Shown one piece after another: positions 6,825 through 16,040 of a stretch of 49,781 nucleotides of DNA. The notes under the pieces are model-generated. The model was given only the letters and a program-made list of their open reading frames with translations, did no database searches and was not told the DNA's origin. This DNA is from Propionispira raffinosivorans DSM 20765 (GTDB taxonomy: Bacteria; Bacillota; Negativicutes; Selenomonadales; Selenomonadaceae). Where the stretch lies: the NCBI RefSeq assembly GCF_000381065.1, contig NZ_KB905867.1:1-49781 (forward strand), given 5' to 3'. Position numbers and translations under genes: made by a program. The stretch's first letter is position 1; the number at the start of each line of letters is the position of its first letter.

Positions 6825-9014
6825 TCACTTTAAATTCAACTTGGCCAGCGCTTCGGCAAGAGCCGTATTGATCGGTTCTTCTGTTTGCTTTTTCTGTTCA
6901 TTTAAATATCGTGCCACTTCACTTTTCGACACACGATTGACATTTTCCTTGCTTTTTCTTTTTTGGAATGAAGCTAATTTTTCCCGATAGCCACAGGAAC
7001 AGACAAAAATCTTGCCTTCACCCTCGCCACGCATTTCAAGCTTTTTATGACAAGTTGGACAGCGAGCATTCGTAACCAAAGAAATCGATTTTCTATACCC
7101 GCATTCTCGGTCTTGGCAAACGAACATTTTACCTTTTTTTCCATTAACTTCAAGCATAAATTTCCCACATTCCGGGCATTTTGTCCGAGTCATATTATCA
7201 TGATGGAATTTGGCTTGTGAATTTTTGATTTGCTGAACAAGCAATTTTGCATATTCTTTAATATGTCCAATAAAAGCCGTCTGAGCCAGTGATCCTTTGG
7301 CTATTGAAATTAACTGTTGTTCCCATTTTGCCGTAAGTGCTGGTTCTTTAAGATCATTTGGCACCAGTTCTAAAAGCTGACGTCCTTTCGCTGTCATAAA
7401 GATATCCTGACCACGTTTTTCAATCACAAAGCTGCCAAATAGTTTTTCAATGATGTCTGCCCTTGTTGCTACCGTTCCCAGTCCACCTGTTTCACCAATG
7501 GTTTGTTTTAATGATTTGCTGTCACCTGACATATATTGTACCGGGTTTTCCATTGCAGCCAGCAACGTACCTTCCGTAAAAGGTGCTGGCGGTTTTGTCT
7601 GCCCCTGCGTTAACATCACTTTTATGCCTTTTAGCACATCACCTTTATGTAAATTCGGCAATGCTTGCTCGACAATCGTCTCGTTGCTCTTGTCCTCATC
7701 ATAAATGCCCCGATAAACTTCTTTCCATCCTAAACTAGATACAATCTTGCCACGCGCCATAAAATTTTCTTGTTTGATTTTCACAGTCATTGTTGTTTGC
7801 TCATATTCAAATGGCGGATAAAGAACGGCAATAAAACGTTTTACGACAAGATCATAAATTTTTCTTTCCTTATCGCTTAAAGCCGTCAAATTCACAAATT
7901 GCTCCGTCGGGATAATCGCATGATGATCCGATACCTTTGTATCATCCACAAAGTGTTTACTTGGTTTAATTTGCTTGCCTGCCTGAAATGCAATTTTCGT
8001 ATAAGGTCCAACGCCACATGCTTTCAGTCGATCTTTTAGTGTCGGGACGATATCGGCGGAAATATAGCGCGAATCCGTCCTTGGATAGGTTAATACCTTA
8101 TGCGACTCGTACAATTTCTGCATAATTGAAACCGTTTCTTTGGCGGAAAAAGAGAAGATTTTATTGGCATCACGTTGTAATTCTGTCAAATCATACAGCT
8201 GTGGGGCAAAAGATTTTTTAGCTGTTTTTTCGATCTGTACAACCTCCGCTGGTGCCCCTGCCAACGATTTAAGTAGATCATCCATTCTATTTTTATCAAA
8301 AGAATGCACTCCTGAATTTTTTGCATCCTGCCATGTCAATTTCAGTGTACCAGACTGTGCACTAAGTCCATAATATGTTTTCGCAATAAAATTATGAATT
8401 TCATTTTCGCGCATGGCAATGATTGACAATGTCGGCGTCTGTACTCGTCCACAGGAAAGCTGGGCATTGTATTTACAAGTCAAAGCCCTTGTTGCATTAA
8501 TACCTACATACCAATCGGACTCAGCTCTCGCTACCGCCGAATGATATAGATTTTCATAATCCTTACCAGCACGAAGTTTCGCAAATCCTTCTTTAATAGC
8601 TTTATCCGTGACAGATGAAATCCACAATCGTTTCACAGGCTTATGAATTTGGGCTTTTTCTAAAATCCAGCGTGCTACAAGTTCGCCTTCACGACCAGCA
8701 TCTGTCGCAATAACGATTTCCGTTACATCTTTGCGCCGCAGCTGTTCCTTTACCGCATGATATTGCTTCGAAGTTTGCCGAATCACTACCAAATCTAATT
8801 CTTTTGGCATAATTGGCAGTTCATCGATCTTCCATGTTTTGTAATTTTCGCCATAAGCTTCGGGATCAGCCAGCGTAACCAGATGTCCCAACGCCCATGT
8901 CACAATATATTTACTGCCTTCGATAAAACCATTACCCGATTTCGTACAACCAAGTACGCGGGCTAAATCACGGCCTACCGAAGGTTTTTCTGCTAACACA
9001 CAAATTTTACTCAT
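6825..9014 (-). CDS. topB: DNA topoisomerase III (type IA)
   Basis: A 729-aa type IA topoisomerase that relaxes and decatenates DNA through a 5'-phosphotyrosine. The Toprim motif begins VLAEKPSVGRDLA and continues IATDAGREGELVAR. The catalytic tyrosine is Y310 in LTYPRTDSRYI. Near the C-terminus are two zinc-ribbon modules, CPECGKFM...CQDRECGYRK and CPTCHKKL...CSCGYREK, a common topB extension in Firmicutes. The start at 9014 is preceded by GAGG; an upstream in-frame ATG adds 21 hydrophobic residues and has no ribosome site. Confidence 0.95.
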   Translation of the reverse strand: MSKICVLAEKPSVGRDLARVLGCTKSGNGFIEGSKYIVTWALGHLVTLADPEAYGENYKTWKIDELPIMPKELDLVVIRQTSKQYHAVKEQLRRKDVTEIVIATDAGREGELVARWILEKAQIHKPVKRLWISSVTDKAIKEGFAKLRAGKDYENLYHSAVARAESDWYVGINATRALTCKYNAQLSCGRVQTPTLSIIAMRENEIHNFIAKTYYGLSAQSGTLKLTWQDAKNSGVHSFDKNRMDDLLKSLAGAPAEVVQIEKTAKKSFAPQLYDLTELQRDANKIFSFSAKETVSIMQKLYESHKVLTYPRTDSRYISADIVPTLKDRLKACGVGPYTKIAFQAGKQIKPSKHFVDDTKVSDHHAIIPTEQFVNLTALSDKERKIYDLVVKRFIAVLYPPFEYEQTTMTVKIKQENFMARGKIVSSLGWKEVYRGIYDEDKSNETIVEQALPNLHKGDVLKGIKVMLTQGQTKPPAPFTEGTLLAAMENPVQYMSGDSKSLKQTIGETGGLGTVATRADIIEKLFGSFVIEKRGQDIFMTAKGRQLLELVPNDLKEPALTAKWEQQLISIAKGSLAQTAFIGHIKEYAKLLVQQIKNSQAKFHHDNMTRTKCPECGKFMLEVNGKKGKMFVCQDRECGYRKSISLVTNARCPTCHKKLEMRGEGEGKIFVCSCGYREKLASFQKRKSKENVNRVSKSEVARYLNEQKKQTEEPINTALAEALAKLNLK

Positions 9015-9047
9015 AAGAAACCTCACTCTATTTATTGTTATAACTTT

Positions 9048-9077
9048 ATAGTAACACAACTTGATGAAAATAATCAA
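9048..9077 (-). promoter_or_regulatory. Predicted topB promoter
   Basis: On the minus strand TTGATT (9077-9072), an 18-bp spacer and TACTAT (9053-9048) lie about 40 nt upstream of the topB start codon. Confidence 0.45.
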
Positions 9078-9138
9078 AATCCAATGAAATTCTAAGAAAA
9101 ATCGAAATGAACCGGTTGCTTCTTTAGCTCGATATCGT

Positions 9139-9176
9139 CAAAAAAGAACTTTGCCCGAAAAAACAACCAGGCAAAG
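9139..9176 (-). terminator. Terminator after azlCD
   Basis: On the minus strand CTTTGCC and GGCAAAG arms (9176-9149) are followed by TTCTTTTTT, ending transcription of azlCD before topB. Confidence 0.7.
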
Positions 9177-9190
9177 CTATCGAATAGACT

Positions 9191-9514
9191 TTATATAATA
9201 TTTTCTAACATCCAAAAAGCAGCCATCCCTACCAGAATGCTTTTACTTAGCGACTTCGTTTTAACTGCTACAATAAAAACAGCAATAGATGCCAAAAAGC
9301 TGATATTGGTTAAATTAAAATTCAATTGATTGCCATCCAAAAATATTTCTGAAAAAACCAATGCACCAAAAACCGAAGTCGGCACATAATTGAGCCAGCG
9401 CTCTATCCAAGGAGCTAATTTCACTTTCGCTAAAATGAACGGCGGTAATACTCGGGGTATATAAGACACGATACACATGCCTATTGTACAAACAAAGATT
9501 TCTTCACTACTCAT
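9191..9514 (-). CDS. azlD: AzlD-family branched-chain amino acid exporter small subunit
   Basis: 107 aa with four hydrophobic segments. It contains the family pattern YIPRVLPPFIL near the N-terminus, WLNYVPTSVFGALVF in the middle, and a C-terminal MAAFWMLE. AzlD pairs with AzlC to export branched-chain amino acids or related compounds. The ATG at 9514 overlaps the azlC stop by a few bases, indicating coupling. Confidence 0.88.
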   Translation of the reverse strand: MSSEEIFVCTIGMCIVSYIPRVLPPFILAKVKLAPWIERWLNYVPTSVFGALVFSEIFLDGNQLNFNLTNISFLASIAVFIVAVKTKSLSKSILVGMAAFWMLENII

Positions 9515-10211
9515 TTTTTTCACATCGCCCCTCAACAACACAACCTATTGTCGCCGCAATCAGTGTCGCTGTTACAATATGTAGTTTATGCGTCAAAATC
9601 CCCGATAAAGCCAAAGCGATACACCCCGACAACACACCAATAATAATGAGTTTTTTATTAACAAAATGAAAAGACCATAACCCAATGAACATTGCCGTCA
9701 AAGTATAACTCACCACAGCCATATCGATTACCAAAACATTTCCGGCAACATTGCCTAATACATTACTAAAAACCCAGCAACCGTGTGCTAATATATTAAC
9801 ACCTAACGCTTTATCTGCATTCCACGCTGTCTCAGCCCCCGCAAATTTGCTCATATTCACTGCAAAGGTTTCATCTGTAATTCCTTGAGCAAACAGACTT
9901 AAATATGTATTATTTTTTTCCATCAGGTAAACTGCCAAACTTGAACTATACAGCATATGACGCAAATTCACAATAAAGGTAGTCATAATGATTGATGTAC
10001 TCGATGCAGCTCCCCCCATCATTGCCAACGCAATGAACTGACCACTACCAGCAAAAACCAATAGTGACATAACTCCCACTTCGAAAGGAGTCAATCCAAC
10101 TTTTTGTGATAAAACGCCGCCAGCAAAACCTAAAGGTAAATACCCCAGCCAAATTGGCCAGACCGCCTTCACAACCGCTTTATTAAAAATATCCTTTAAA
10201 ATACACAGCAC
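9507..10211 (-). CDS. azlC: AzlC-family branched-chain amino acid exporter large subunit
   Basis: A 234-aa polytopic membrane protein with AzlC landmarks: PIWLGYLPLGFAGGVLSQ, SLLVFAGSGQFIAL, VNLRHMLYSSSL and GITDETFAVNMS. The apparent first codon is GTG at 10211. AGAAG abuts it directly, so the true start is uncertain and could be a few codons downstream. A consensus promoter lies about 80 bp upstream. It forms an operon with azlD. Confidence 0.9.
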   Translation of the reverse strand: MLCILKDIFNKAVVKAVWPIWLGYLPLGFAGGVLSQKVGLTPFEVGVMSLLVFAGSGQFIALAMMGGAASSTSIIMTTFIVNLRHMLYSSSLAVYLMEKNNTYLSLFAQGITDETFAVNMSKFAGAETAWNADKALGVNILAHGCWVFSNVLGNVAGNVLVIDMAVVSYTLTAMFIGLWSFHFVNKKLIIIGVLSGCIALALSGILTHKLHIVTATLIAATIGCVVEGRCEKNE

Positions 10212-10291
10212 CTTCTATCATATTCTTTATTATCTAAATTTAAACAAAGAACTTTCTTTCTTTTTAATCATCATATGATACATGCACCTAT

Positions 10292-10320
10292 ATTATATAT
10301 AGAACAAATCCATTTAGCAA
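10292..10320 (-). promoter_or_regulatory. Predicted azlCD promoter
   Basis: On the minus strand TTGCTA (10320-10315), a 17-bp spacer and a perfect TATAAT (10297-10292). Confidence 0.6.
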
Positions 10321-10344
10321 TAAACAATTCAATAACTTTAAAAC

Positions 10345-10386
10345 GCGGCAAAAACACCCCTGATCAAAATCAAGTGTCTCTGCCGC
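10345..10386. terminator. Terminator-like hairpin after the aminopeptidase
   Basis: GCGGCA and TGCCGC arms enclose a partly paired interior (CACTTGAT with ATCAGGGGTG). A short T-rich stretch follows on the minus strand. Confidence 0.55.
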
Positions 10387-10413
10387 ATTTTCTTAGATTA
10401 AATTTTGTTTAGT

Positions 10414-11646
10414 TTAAAAAGAAACGAAATTTCCATTTTTAAATACAGCGACTTCTGTGCCATCTTTCATAATACCAGTAATTTCTAAATCTTCGGTTCC
10501 AACCATAAAATCTTCATGAACCAAAGAGTCATTCACGCCTGCTTTGTGTAGCTCTTTCGCACTCATATTTTCCCCATTTTTAATACAAACCGGATAGGCT
10601 TTACCGAAAGCTAAATGACACGATGCATTTTCATCAAATAATGTATTATAAAACAAAATTTTGGAATTTGAAATCGGTGAATCGTACGGCACGAGTGCTA
10701 CTTCACCGAGACGCGCCGACCCTTCATCTGTTTCCAGAAGTTTTGCCAGTATTTCTTGACCCTGCTCCGCCGAATAAGCGATGACTTTTCCTGCCTCAAA
10801 GGTCAACGTAAATTTATCAATCAAATTCCCATGATAATTGAGCGGTTTTGAACTCACAACCGTTCCATTCACACCATCTGCTTTTGGCATACTATAAACT
10901 TCTTCCGTTGGCATGTTCGCTACAAACGGTCTTTTATCTGGTGTCAACTCAGCGCCGCTGATCCAAAGATGTCCATCGGGAAGTTCAATTTTTAGATCTG
11001 TACCGGCAGCATTCTTATAATGCAAATATTTAAAAGCATACTGATTCATGAAATCTTTTGCTTTTTCAAGATTGCCTAAATGTTGCTCCCAATTTTTCAC
11101 AGGATCACTTTCATCATCAATCCGCACCGTTTGAAAAATAGTCTGCCAAAGTTTATCCACAGCCTCTATGGTTTGCATTTCGGGAAAAACCTTTCCCGCC
11201 CAAGCAGTTGTTGGAATTGAAACAACACACCAAGCATTCTGGTTGCTCATCATCCGTTCTCTATATTCTTTCAATGCTGTACTGCTGGATTTTTGAGCTC
11301 TAGCCATTCGATCTGCATTCACAGCCTTAAAGATTTCTGGATCGGACGCTGCAATTGAAATAAACGCTGCATCTTGTTTGGCATAACCAATATATAACTG
11401 CTTTCGCCACTCAGGAAAAGCATCAAAGACTTCTTCCGGCGCCATAGTAAAGCGAATTTTTTCGAGTTTTTCGTCATTCCAGCTTACAATAACCTCTTTT
11501 GCCCCAGCGTTATAAGCAGTCGTCGCTAAGAGTCTTGTAAACGGCGCACATTCGATAGGTGAATTGATCACCAGCAATTGATCTTTTTTTAAATTGACAC
11601 CTGTATGAATAACCAAGCGAGCATATTTTTCTAATTTGTTTTGCAA
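10414..11646 (-). CDS. Aminopeptidase, M29 family
   Basis: A 410-aa metal-dependent aminopeptidase of the AmpS/PepS/aminopeptidase-T type that trims N-terminal residues from peptides in the cytoplasm. Supporting features are LVIHTGVNLKKDQLLVIN near the start, the central GTDLKIELPDG, an N-terminal-half metal region around EEVYSMPKADG, and the C-terminal SLVHEDFMVGTEDLEITG, which carries metal ligands. Length matches the family (about 410). The start is TTG at 11646, because GGAGGTG lies 6 nt upstream; a codon five residues earlier overlaps that site. Confidence 0.92.
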   Translation of the reverse strand: MQNKLEKYARLVIHTGVNLKKDQLLVINSPIECAPFTRLLATTAYNAGAKEVIVSWNDEKLEKIRFTMAPEEVFDAFPEWRKQLYIGYAKQDAAFISIAASDPEIFKAVNADRMARAQKSSSTALKEYRERMMSNQNAWCVVSIPTTAWAGKVFPEMQTIEAVDKLWQTIFQTVRIDDESDPVKNWEQHLGNLEKAKDFMNQYAFKYLHYKNAAGTDLKIELPDGHLWISGAELTPDKRPFVANMPTEEVYSMPKADGVNGTVVSSKPLNYHGNLIDKFTLTFEAGKVIAYSAEQGQEILAKLLETDEGSARLGEVALVPYDSPISNSKILFYNTLFDENASCHLAFGKAYPVCIKNGENMSAKELHKAGVNDSLVHEDFMVGTEDLEITGIMKDGTEVAVFKNGNFVSF

Positions 11647-11728
11647 ATAAAGCACCTCCAAGATATAACATTCTTCTTTGATTATTGTATCATATCCCTT
11701 TCAATTAGAGAAAATTAAAATTCCCCGT

Positions 11729-11757
11729 TTGCCATAACGATCGATCTATATTATAAT
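11729..11757 (+). promoter_or_regulatory. Predicted promoter of the M20 amidohydrolase
   Basis: TTGCCA, a 17-bp spacer and a perfect TATAAT, about 39 bp upstream of the start codon. Confidence 0.65.
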
Positions 11758-11795
11758 AATGCATATATTTTTAATATGAAAAGAAGGTTTATACT

Positions 11796-12959
11796 ATGAT
11801 AGATATTTATGCCTGTGCCAAAAAACATTATGATTGGGCTGTAAATTTACGCCGCTATTTTCATGTTCATCCCGAACTGAGTGGTCAAGAATATAAAACG
11901 CAAGAAAAAATATGTCAGGAATTACAATTGCTGGGAGTTCCTTTTTATAAAGCAGCTAAAACAGGAGTTATCGCTGAAATCAAAGGGGGAAAACCGGGCA
12001 AAACCATTGCAATCCGCACGGATATCGATGCACTGCCACTGCAAGATGAATGCGGTCAAATTTATCAATCACAAAATCAGGGAGCCTGTCATGCCTGCGG
12101 ACATGATGGACATATGGCGGTTCTGTTTGGTACAATCCGTATTTTAAACGACTTACAAGCAGATTTGTCTGGAACATTTCGCTTTCTATTTCAGCCCAGC
12201 GAAGAAGAATTCCCCAGTGGTGCTAAAGAGTTAATCGCAGCTGGTGCATTAGATGGTATTGATGCTATTATCGGAGCACATATTTGGCAGCCAGTTCCAT
12301 TAGGCACGATTGGTATTTCTTACGGAAATCTAATGGCTGCACCGGATAAATTCCAGATAAAAATCACAGGTAAAGGTGGGCATGGCTCAATGCCTGAACA
12401 AACAATTGATCCCATCTTGACGGCAGCCCAAATCATCTTAGGTCTGAACACCATTGTCAGCCGCAACATTGACCCACTTGATTTGGGTGTTGTCTCGGTA
12501 GGTTCCATTCATGCTGGACAGGCATTCAACATTATTCCCGAAACAGCAGTCATTGAAGGTACAGTTCGTTCGTTTTCCAAAAAAATCCAAAAGTTAATTT
12601 TCAACCGAATCGAAACGATTACACAGGGAATATGTGCTGGCAACGGAGCCACTTACACCATTGATACCGTCATGGAACGTCCCGCCGTCATTAACAATCC
12701 CTTGTATGCAAAAGCAATAAAAGCTGCCGTTGATCTTTGCGAAAGCAATATTAAAGCTAAAGAAATTCCGCCCGTTATGTCTGGTGAGGATTTTTCCTAT
12801 TATCTTCATAAGGTACCTGGTGCATTTTTCTTTATCGGTACCGGATCTGCTAAAAGCACCTATCCGCATCACCATCCAAAATTCGATATTGATGAGGAAT
12901 GTATACTCTATGGTATGGAAGTCATGGCTCGTACCGCCATTCGCTTAGCAAACACCTAA
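11796..12959 (+). CDS. M20D-family amidohydrolase (N-acyl-amino acid/hippurate hydrolase type)
   Basis: This 387-aa protein removes acyl groups from N-acylated amino acids, or a related amide. FHVHPELSGQEYKTQ opens the domain, ACHACGHDGHMA carries the metal Cys101 and His103, and QPSEEEFPSGAKELIAAG contains the catalytic glutamates. GKGGHGSMPE starts the lid/dimerisation domain, and MSGEDFSYYL is near the C-terminus. The family includes HipO, YxeP and AmhX, so the exact substrate cannot be told. AGAAGG precedes the ATG. It is a single-gene unit with a strong terminator. Confidence 0.92.
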   Translation: MIDIYACAKKHYDWAVNLRRYFHVHPELSGQEYKTQEKICQELQLLGVPFYKAAKTGVIAEIKGGKPGKTIAIRTDIDALPLQDECGQIYQSQNQGACHACGHDGHMAVLFGTIRILNDLQADLSGTFRFLFQPSEEEFPSGAKELIAAGALDGIDAIIGAHIWQPVPLGTIGISYGNLMAAPDKFQIKITGKGGHGSMPEQTIDPILTAAQIILGLNTIVSRNIDPLDLGVVSVGSIHAGQAFNIIPETAVIEGTVRSFSKKIQKLIFNRIETITQGICAGNGATYTIDTVMERPAVINNPLYAKAIKAAVDLCESNIKAKEIPPVMSGEDFSYYLHKVPGAFFFIGTGSAKSTYPHHHPKFDIDEECILYGMEVMARTAIRLANT

Positions 12960-12960
12960 C

Positions 12961-12999
12961 AAAAAAGGGTTGGCCGGAAAATCCGGTCAACCCTTTTTT
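12961..12999 (+). terminator. Terminator after the amidohydrolase
   Basis: GGGTTGGCCGGA and TCCGGTCAACCC arms with a short loop and a T7 run. Confidence 0.8.
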
Positions 13000-13118
13000 T
13001 ATATAACTTTTCCGATCATCTCCTATAACTAAGAGATTTTTGTTTTGCTTGTTTTTCTGGTTTACCCTAACGATTTTAGCCATTCCCCCTTTCAATGAAA
13101 AAATTAAAGTTAATGATT

Positions 13119-13565
13119 TCATTCAATCAGAGTTCGAATCATATCCGTACGGCTGATCATACCGACCAGATTGCCCGCTTTGACTACCGGTATACGCTTG
13201 ATATGATGTTCAATCATCAATTTTCCCACTTCACTAATATCAACATCTTCATCGACAACAATGACTTTTTCCGTCATGATTTCCTCTGCCGAAAAAGCAA
13301 TCATTTTTCTAAAATCTTCATTATATTGTTTTAAACCATTATAATACACAATTGCCCCTAAAATATTGAGTGCATCAGGAATTCTTGGCACAACTTCTTT
13401 GTGCAGAAGATCACCTTCGCTGACAATTCCCAACAGCTTTCCATCAGTCCCCACTACCGGTACACCAGAAATCCTATTTTCAACAAGTATCTTGGCAAGT
13501 TCCTGAATTGTCGTCTTTGGACCTACTGTTATCAAATTATCTGCCATAATATCTCTTGCTTTCAT
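13119..13565 (-). CDS. CBS-domain pair protein
   Basis: 148 aa made of two CBS motifs: residues about 3-60 (ARDIMADNLITVGPKTTI ... GIVSEGDLL) and about 88-147 (AEEIMTEKVIVVDEDVDI ... GMISRTDMI). Such pairs bind adenosyl nucleotides and sense energy or nucleotide state; no effector domain is attached. The ATG at 13565 has GGGGTG at 6 nt, whereas the GTG three codons earlier lies inside that site. It is monocistronic. Confidence 0.92.
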   Translation of the reverse strand: MKARDIMADNLITVGPKTTIQELAKILVENRISGVPVVGTDGKLLGIVSEGDLLHKEVVPRIPDALNILGAIVYYNGLKQYNEDFRKMIAFSAEEIMTEKVIVVDEDVDISEVGKLMIEHHIKRIPVVKAGNLVGMISRTDMIRTLIE

Positions 13566-13708
13566 AAAAAACACCCCATTTTACTAGGCTCGTATTAACC
13601 TTTAAAGTTTTTTGATTATTTTGTTAATATACTAATTCTATTTTTTAAACCAATCTCCTGCTAGAAACAACCGTTTTAAATTTATTTATAATTATATTTT
13701 TTATTACG

Positions 13709-13736
13709 CTGCTTCATTTAAAAGCAGGATTTTTTT
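13709..13736 (+). terminator. Terminator-like hairpin upstream of the folT leader
   Basis: CTGCTT and AAGCAG arms with a 7-nt loop, then GATTTTTTTC. On the plus strand it precedes the THF riboswitch promoter. No plus-strand gene reads into it, so it may insulate the riboswitch unit from read-through. The preceding part of this intergenic stretch (13,566-13,708) is AT-rich with nothing I can name. Confidence 0.45.
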
Positions 13737-13744
13737 CTTTTGTC

Positions 13745-13750
13745 TATAAT
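13745..13750 (+). promoter_or_regulatory. Predicted -10 box for the folT leader
   Basis: A perfect TATAAT lies 16 nt before the riboswitch. No good -35 box is present, and a TG lies close to the extended -10 position. Confidence 0.4.
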
Positions 13751-13765
13751 TCTTAATTATATCAC

Positions 13766-13864
13766 TAGCAGAGTAAGTCGTTGTGCGTCAAGTGTCAGAT
13801 GAACGGGGAGTTGACATCTGAACGAAAAGCTAAGAGCTTGCGGTACAGCCACTGCATCCCGCTG
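13766..13864 (+). ncRNA. Tetrahydrofolate riboswitch (THF-I, folT class)
   Basis: The conserved THF-I blocks occur in order: AGAGTA at the 5' side, GCGTCAAGTG, GAACGGGGAGTTG, GAACGAAAAGC, GCGGTA and GCATCCCGCT. Flanking TAGC (13766-13769) and GCTG (13861-13864) close the outer stem. It precedes a folate transporter subunit, the usual partner. Ligand binding should lower folT expression. Downstream, CTTATGTA (13887-13894) can pair with TACATAAG (13914-13921) next to the GGAGG site, and this competes with a hairpin at 13867-13893. Control of translation start is therefore likely. Confidence 0.9.
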
Positions 13865-13932
13865 TTACATTATAGAGAACATCTCTCTTATGTAGCAACG
13901 TCGCTATTAAAATTACATAAGGAGGTGTTTTT

Positions 13933-14439
13933 TTGTTTTCTTCTAAAACAAAAACCGTAGTCTTTAGCGGTGTATTTATCGCCTTAACGGTAATTCTCAC
14001 GCATGTTTTTGCCATCCAGACACCATTTCTGCGCATCAGCTTTGGTTTTTTGCCCATTGCTGTATTTGCCATGTTATTTGGTCCCTGGAAAACAGGTTTA
14101 ATGGCCGCCATAGCTGATATATTAGGTGGTATGATCTTTTCCCCGGGTCTTTTTTTCCCAGGATTTACACTGAGTGCTTTTCTGGCTGGTATCATTTATG
14201 GTTATTTTTTCTATAAGAAAAAAATTTCCATTAAAACACTTTTTATCGCCAGCAGCCTGATTTTATTATTCATTGATCTGGGACTCAATACAATTTGGCT
14301 TAGCATGCTATACAATAAAGCAGCTGAAGCGATCATAGTAAGTCGTACCATCAAGTCCTTGCTGATGCTCCCAATTCATATTTTTCTCCTTTATATGGTT
14401 CACAAGCCATTATTACTGTATTATAAACCGCTAAAATAA
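13933..14439 (+). CDS. folT: Folate ECF transporter S component
   Basis: A 168-aa membrane protein with about five helices, the substrate-binding S subunit of an energy-coupling-factor transporter. It works with shared EcfA/EcfA'/EcfT subunits that are not in this window. LTVILTHVFAIQTPFLRISF and GFLPIAVFAMLFGP near the N-terminus, and GAIADILGG-like AAIADILGGMIF, are typical of the FolT/QueT-like group. The THF riboswitch upstream supports folate as substrate. The start is TTG at 13933 with GGAGG 7 nt upstream. Confidence 0.9.
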   Translation: MFSSKTKTVVFSGVFIALTVILTHVFAIQTPFLRISFGFLPIAVFAMLFGPWKTGLMAAIADILGGMIFSPGLFFPGFTLSAFLAGIIYGYFFYKKKISIKTLFIASSLILLFIDLGLNTIWLSMLYNKAAEAIIVSRTIKSLLMLPIHIFLLYMVHKPLLLYYKPLK

Positions 14440-14485
14440 AATAAATGGAGATTCCTGTAATTTTACAGGAATCTCCATTTATTTT
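14438..14485. terminator. Strong bidirectional terminator between folT and aspA
   Basis: A perfect 23-bp stem (14438-14460 with 14463-14485) closes on a 2-base loop. It contains AAATGGAGATTCCTG and is flanked by A- and T-runs. Confidence 0.85.
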
Positions 14486-14529
14486 TATAACGTATCAACT
14501 ATATAAGTTGCATTAAATATATGAATTTT

Positions 14530-15933
14530 TTATTTTAAAAGATCACTGCCGGCAATACCAGGCTGCGTCATTTCAGCTGGTGACAAAATATGATCCATTG
14601 CCGCTTTGGTGAGCAGACCTTTTTCTAAAATAATTTGGCGAATTGGTTTGCCAGTACTATAAGCTTCTTTCGCAAGCATGGAGGAATTTTCATAACCAAT
14701 ATGCGGCAATAATGCAGTTACAATTCCCACACTCTTATCGAGCCAAGTTTCACACTGCTGTCTGTTTGGTTGCAAATCAATCAATAATTTATCAACAAAT
14801 GTATTGACTGCATTTGTTAAATAACGCATCGAATTAAATAAATTAAACGCAATGACTGGTTCCATAACATTTAATTCAAACTGACCATTTTCAACGCCAA
14901 GGCTGACTGCCATATCATTCGCAATAACTTGATAGCAGGTCTGATCCAGTACTTCAGCAATTACAGGATTTACTTTCCCTGGCATAATCGAAGAACCTGG
15001 TTGACGAGCTGGTAATTTGATTTCATTCAAGCCACAGCGCGGACCAGATGCCATAAGTCTGAAATCATTTGCCATTTTAACTAATACTAAAGCTGTTACT
15101 TTGAGTGACCCTGAAACATCTGCAAATCCATCTGTATTATTTGTTGCATCAATTAAATTGGTCGCTGTAATAAATTTTTCACCAGTAATATCTGATAAAG
15201 CTTTTTCTACAGCCTTTATGTATGCAGGTTCTGCATTTAGACCTGTCCCAACAGCTGTAGCCCCCATATTGATGGTATGGACACCTTCCACTGCATATTC
15301 AATACGTTTGATGCCACGGCGAATAGCAGATGCATACGATGCCATTTCCTGCCCCAATGTAATTGGCACAGCATCTTGCAGATGAGTACGACCCATTTTT
15401 AATACATCTTTATATTCAACGGCCTTCTTTTCAAGTTCATCAACCAAACGATTCAATGCTTTGATCAGTGAAATACTTTTATGTATAATACATACTTTGA
15501 TGCCTGTTGGAAAAGCATCATTCGTTGACTGTGCCATATTTGCATGATTATTCGGAGAAATAATATCATAATTTCCTTTGGCTTCACCAATAATTTCTAG
15601 AGCTCGGTTTACCAAAACTTCATTTGTGTTCATATTAACAGATGTTCCTGCTCCTCCTTGAATCGGGTCCACAGGAAACTGATCATGTAATTTCCCAGCA
15701 ATGACTTCATCCGCTGCTGCGACTAAAGCATTCCCTATTTTTGCTTCCAATCGACCAGTGGACATATTTGCAATCGCTGCTGCTTTTTTTACAAAGGCCA
15801 TTGCAATAATGAAGTCACGGTCCAATCGTTCTCCCGTAATATTAAAATTTTCCATAGCGCGTAATGTTTGCACCCCATAATATACATCATCCGGTACTTC
15901 CATTTCACCTAAAAAATCATGTTCTTTTCTCAT
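14530..15933 (-). CDS. aspA: Aspartate ammonia-lyase (aspartase)
   Basis: This 467-aa enzyme deaminates aspartate to fumarate and ammonia. It shows the aspartase/fumarase fold, with GGAGTSVNMNTNEV (about 93-106), SPNNHANMAQSTNDAFPT (126-143), GRTHLQDAVPITLGQE (181-196) and the flexible-loop signature GSSIMPGKVNP (313-323) with catalytic Ser. The N-terminus RKEHDFLGEMEVPDDVYYG is the aspartase form rather than that of fumarase. GGAG lies 8 nt before the ATG at 15933. Fumarate from aspartate would feed anaerobic fumarate reduction. GTATAC palindromes lie upstream. Confidence 0.94.
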   Translation of the reverse strand: MRKEHDFLGEMEVPDDVYYGVQTLRAMENFNITGERLDRDFIIAMAFVKKAAAIANMSTGRLEAKIGNALVAAADEVIAGKLHDQFPVDPIQGGAGTSVNMNTNEVLVNRALEIIGEAKGNYDIISPNNHANMAQSTNDAFPTGIKVCIIHKSISLIKALNRLVDELEKKAVEYKDVLKMGRTHLQDAVPITLGQEMASYASAIRRGIKRIEYAVEGVHTINMGATAVGTGLNAEPAYIKAVEKALSDITGEKFITATNLIDATNNTDGFADVSGSLKVTALVLVKMANDFRLMASGPRCGLNEIKLPARQPGSSIMPGKVNPVIAEVLDQTCYQVIANDMAVSLGVENGQFELNVMEPVIAFNLFNSMRYLTNAVNTFVDKLLIDLQPNRQQCETWLDKSVGIVTALLPHIGYENSSMLAKEAYSTGKPIRQIILEKGLLTKAAMDHILSPAEMTQPGIAGSDLLK

Positions 15934-16040
15934 TTTTAATCTCCAGCCTTTCTCTCTCGCTATAAGATTCAAAATTATCATAAGGTTTCGAATCTTGTTT
16001 CTATTAATATTAGTTATGTTTTAATTACCTTACAAATGCA

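Noticed and set aside
13830..14195. 121-codon minus-strand frame across the riboswitch and folT
   Set aside because: It would overlap both the THF riboswitch and the well-supported folT gene, and has no ribosome site.
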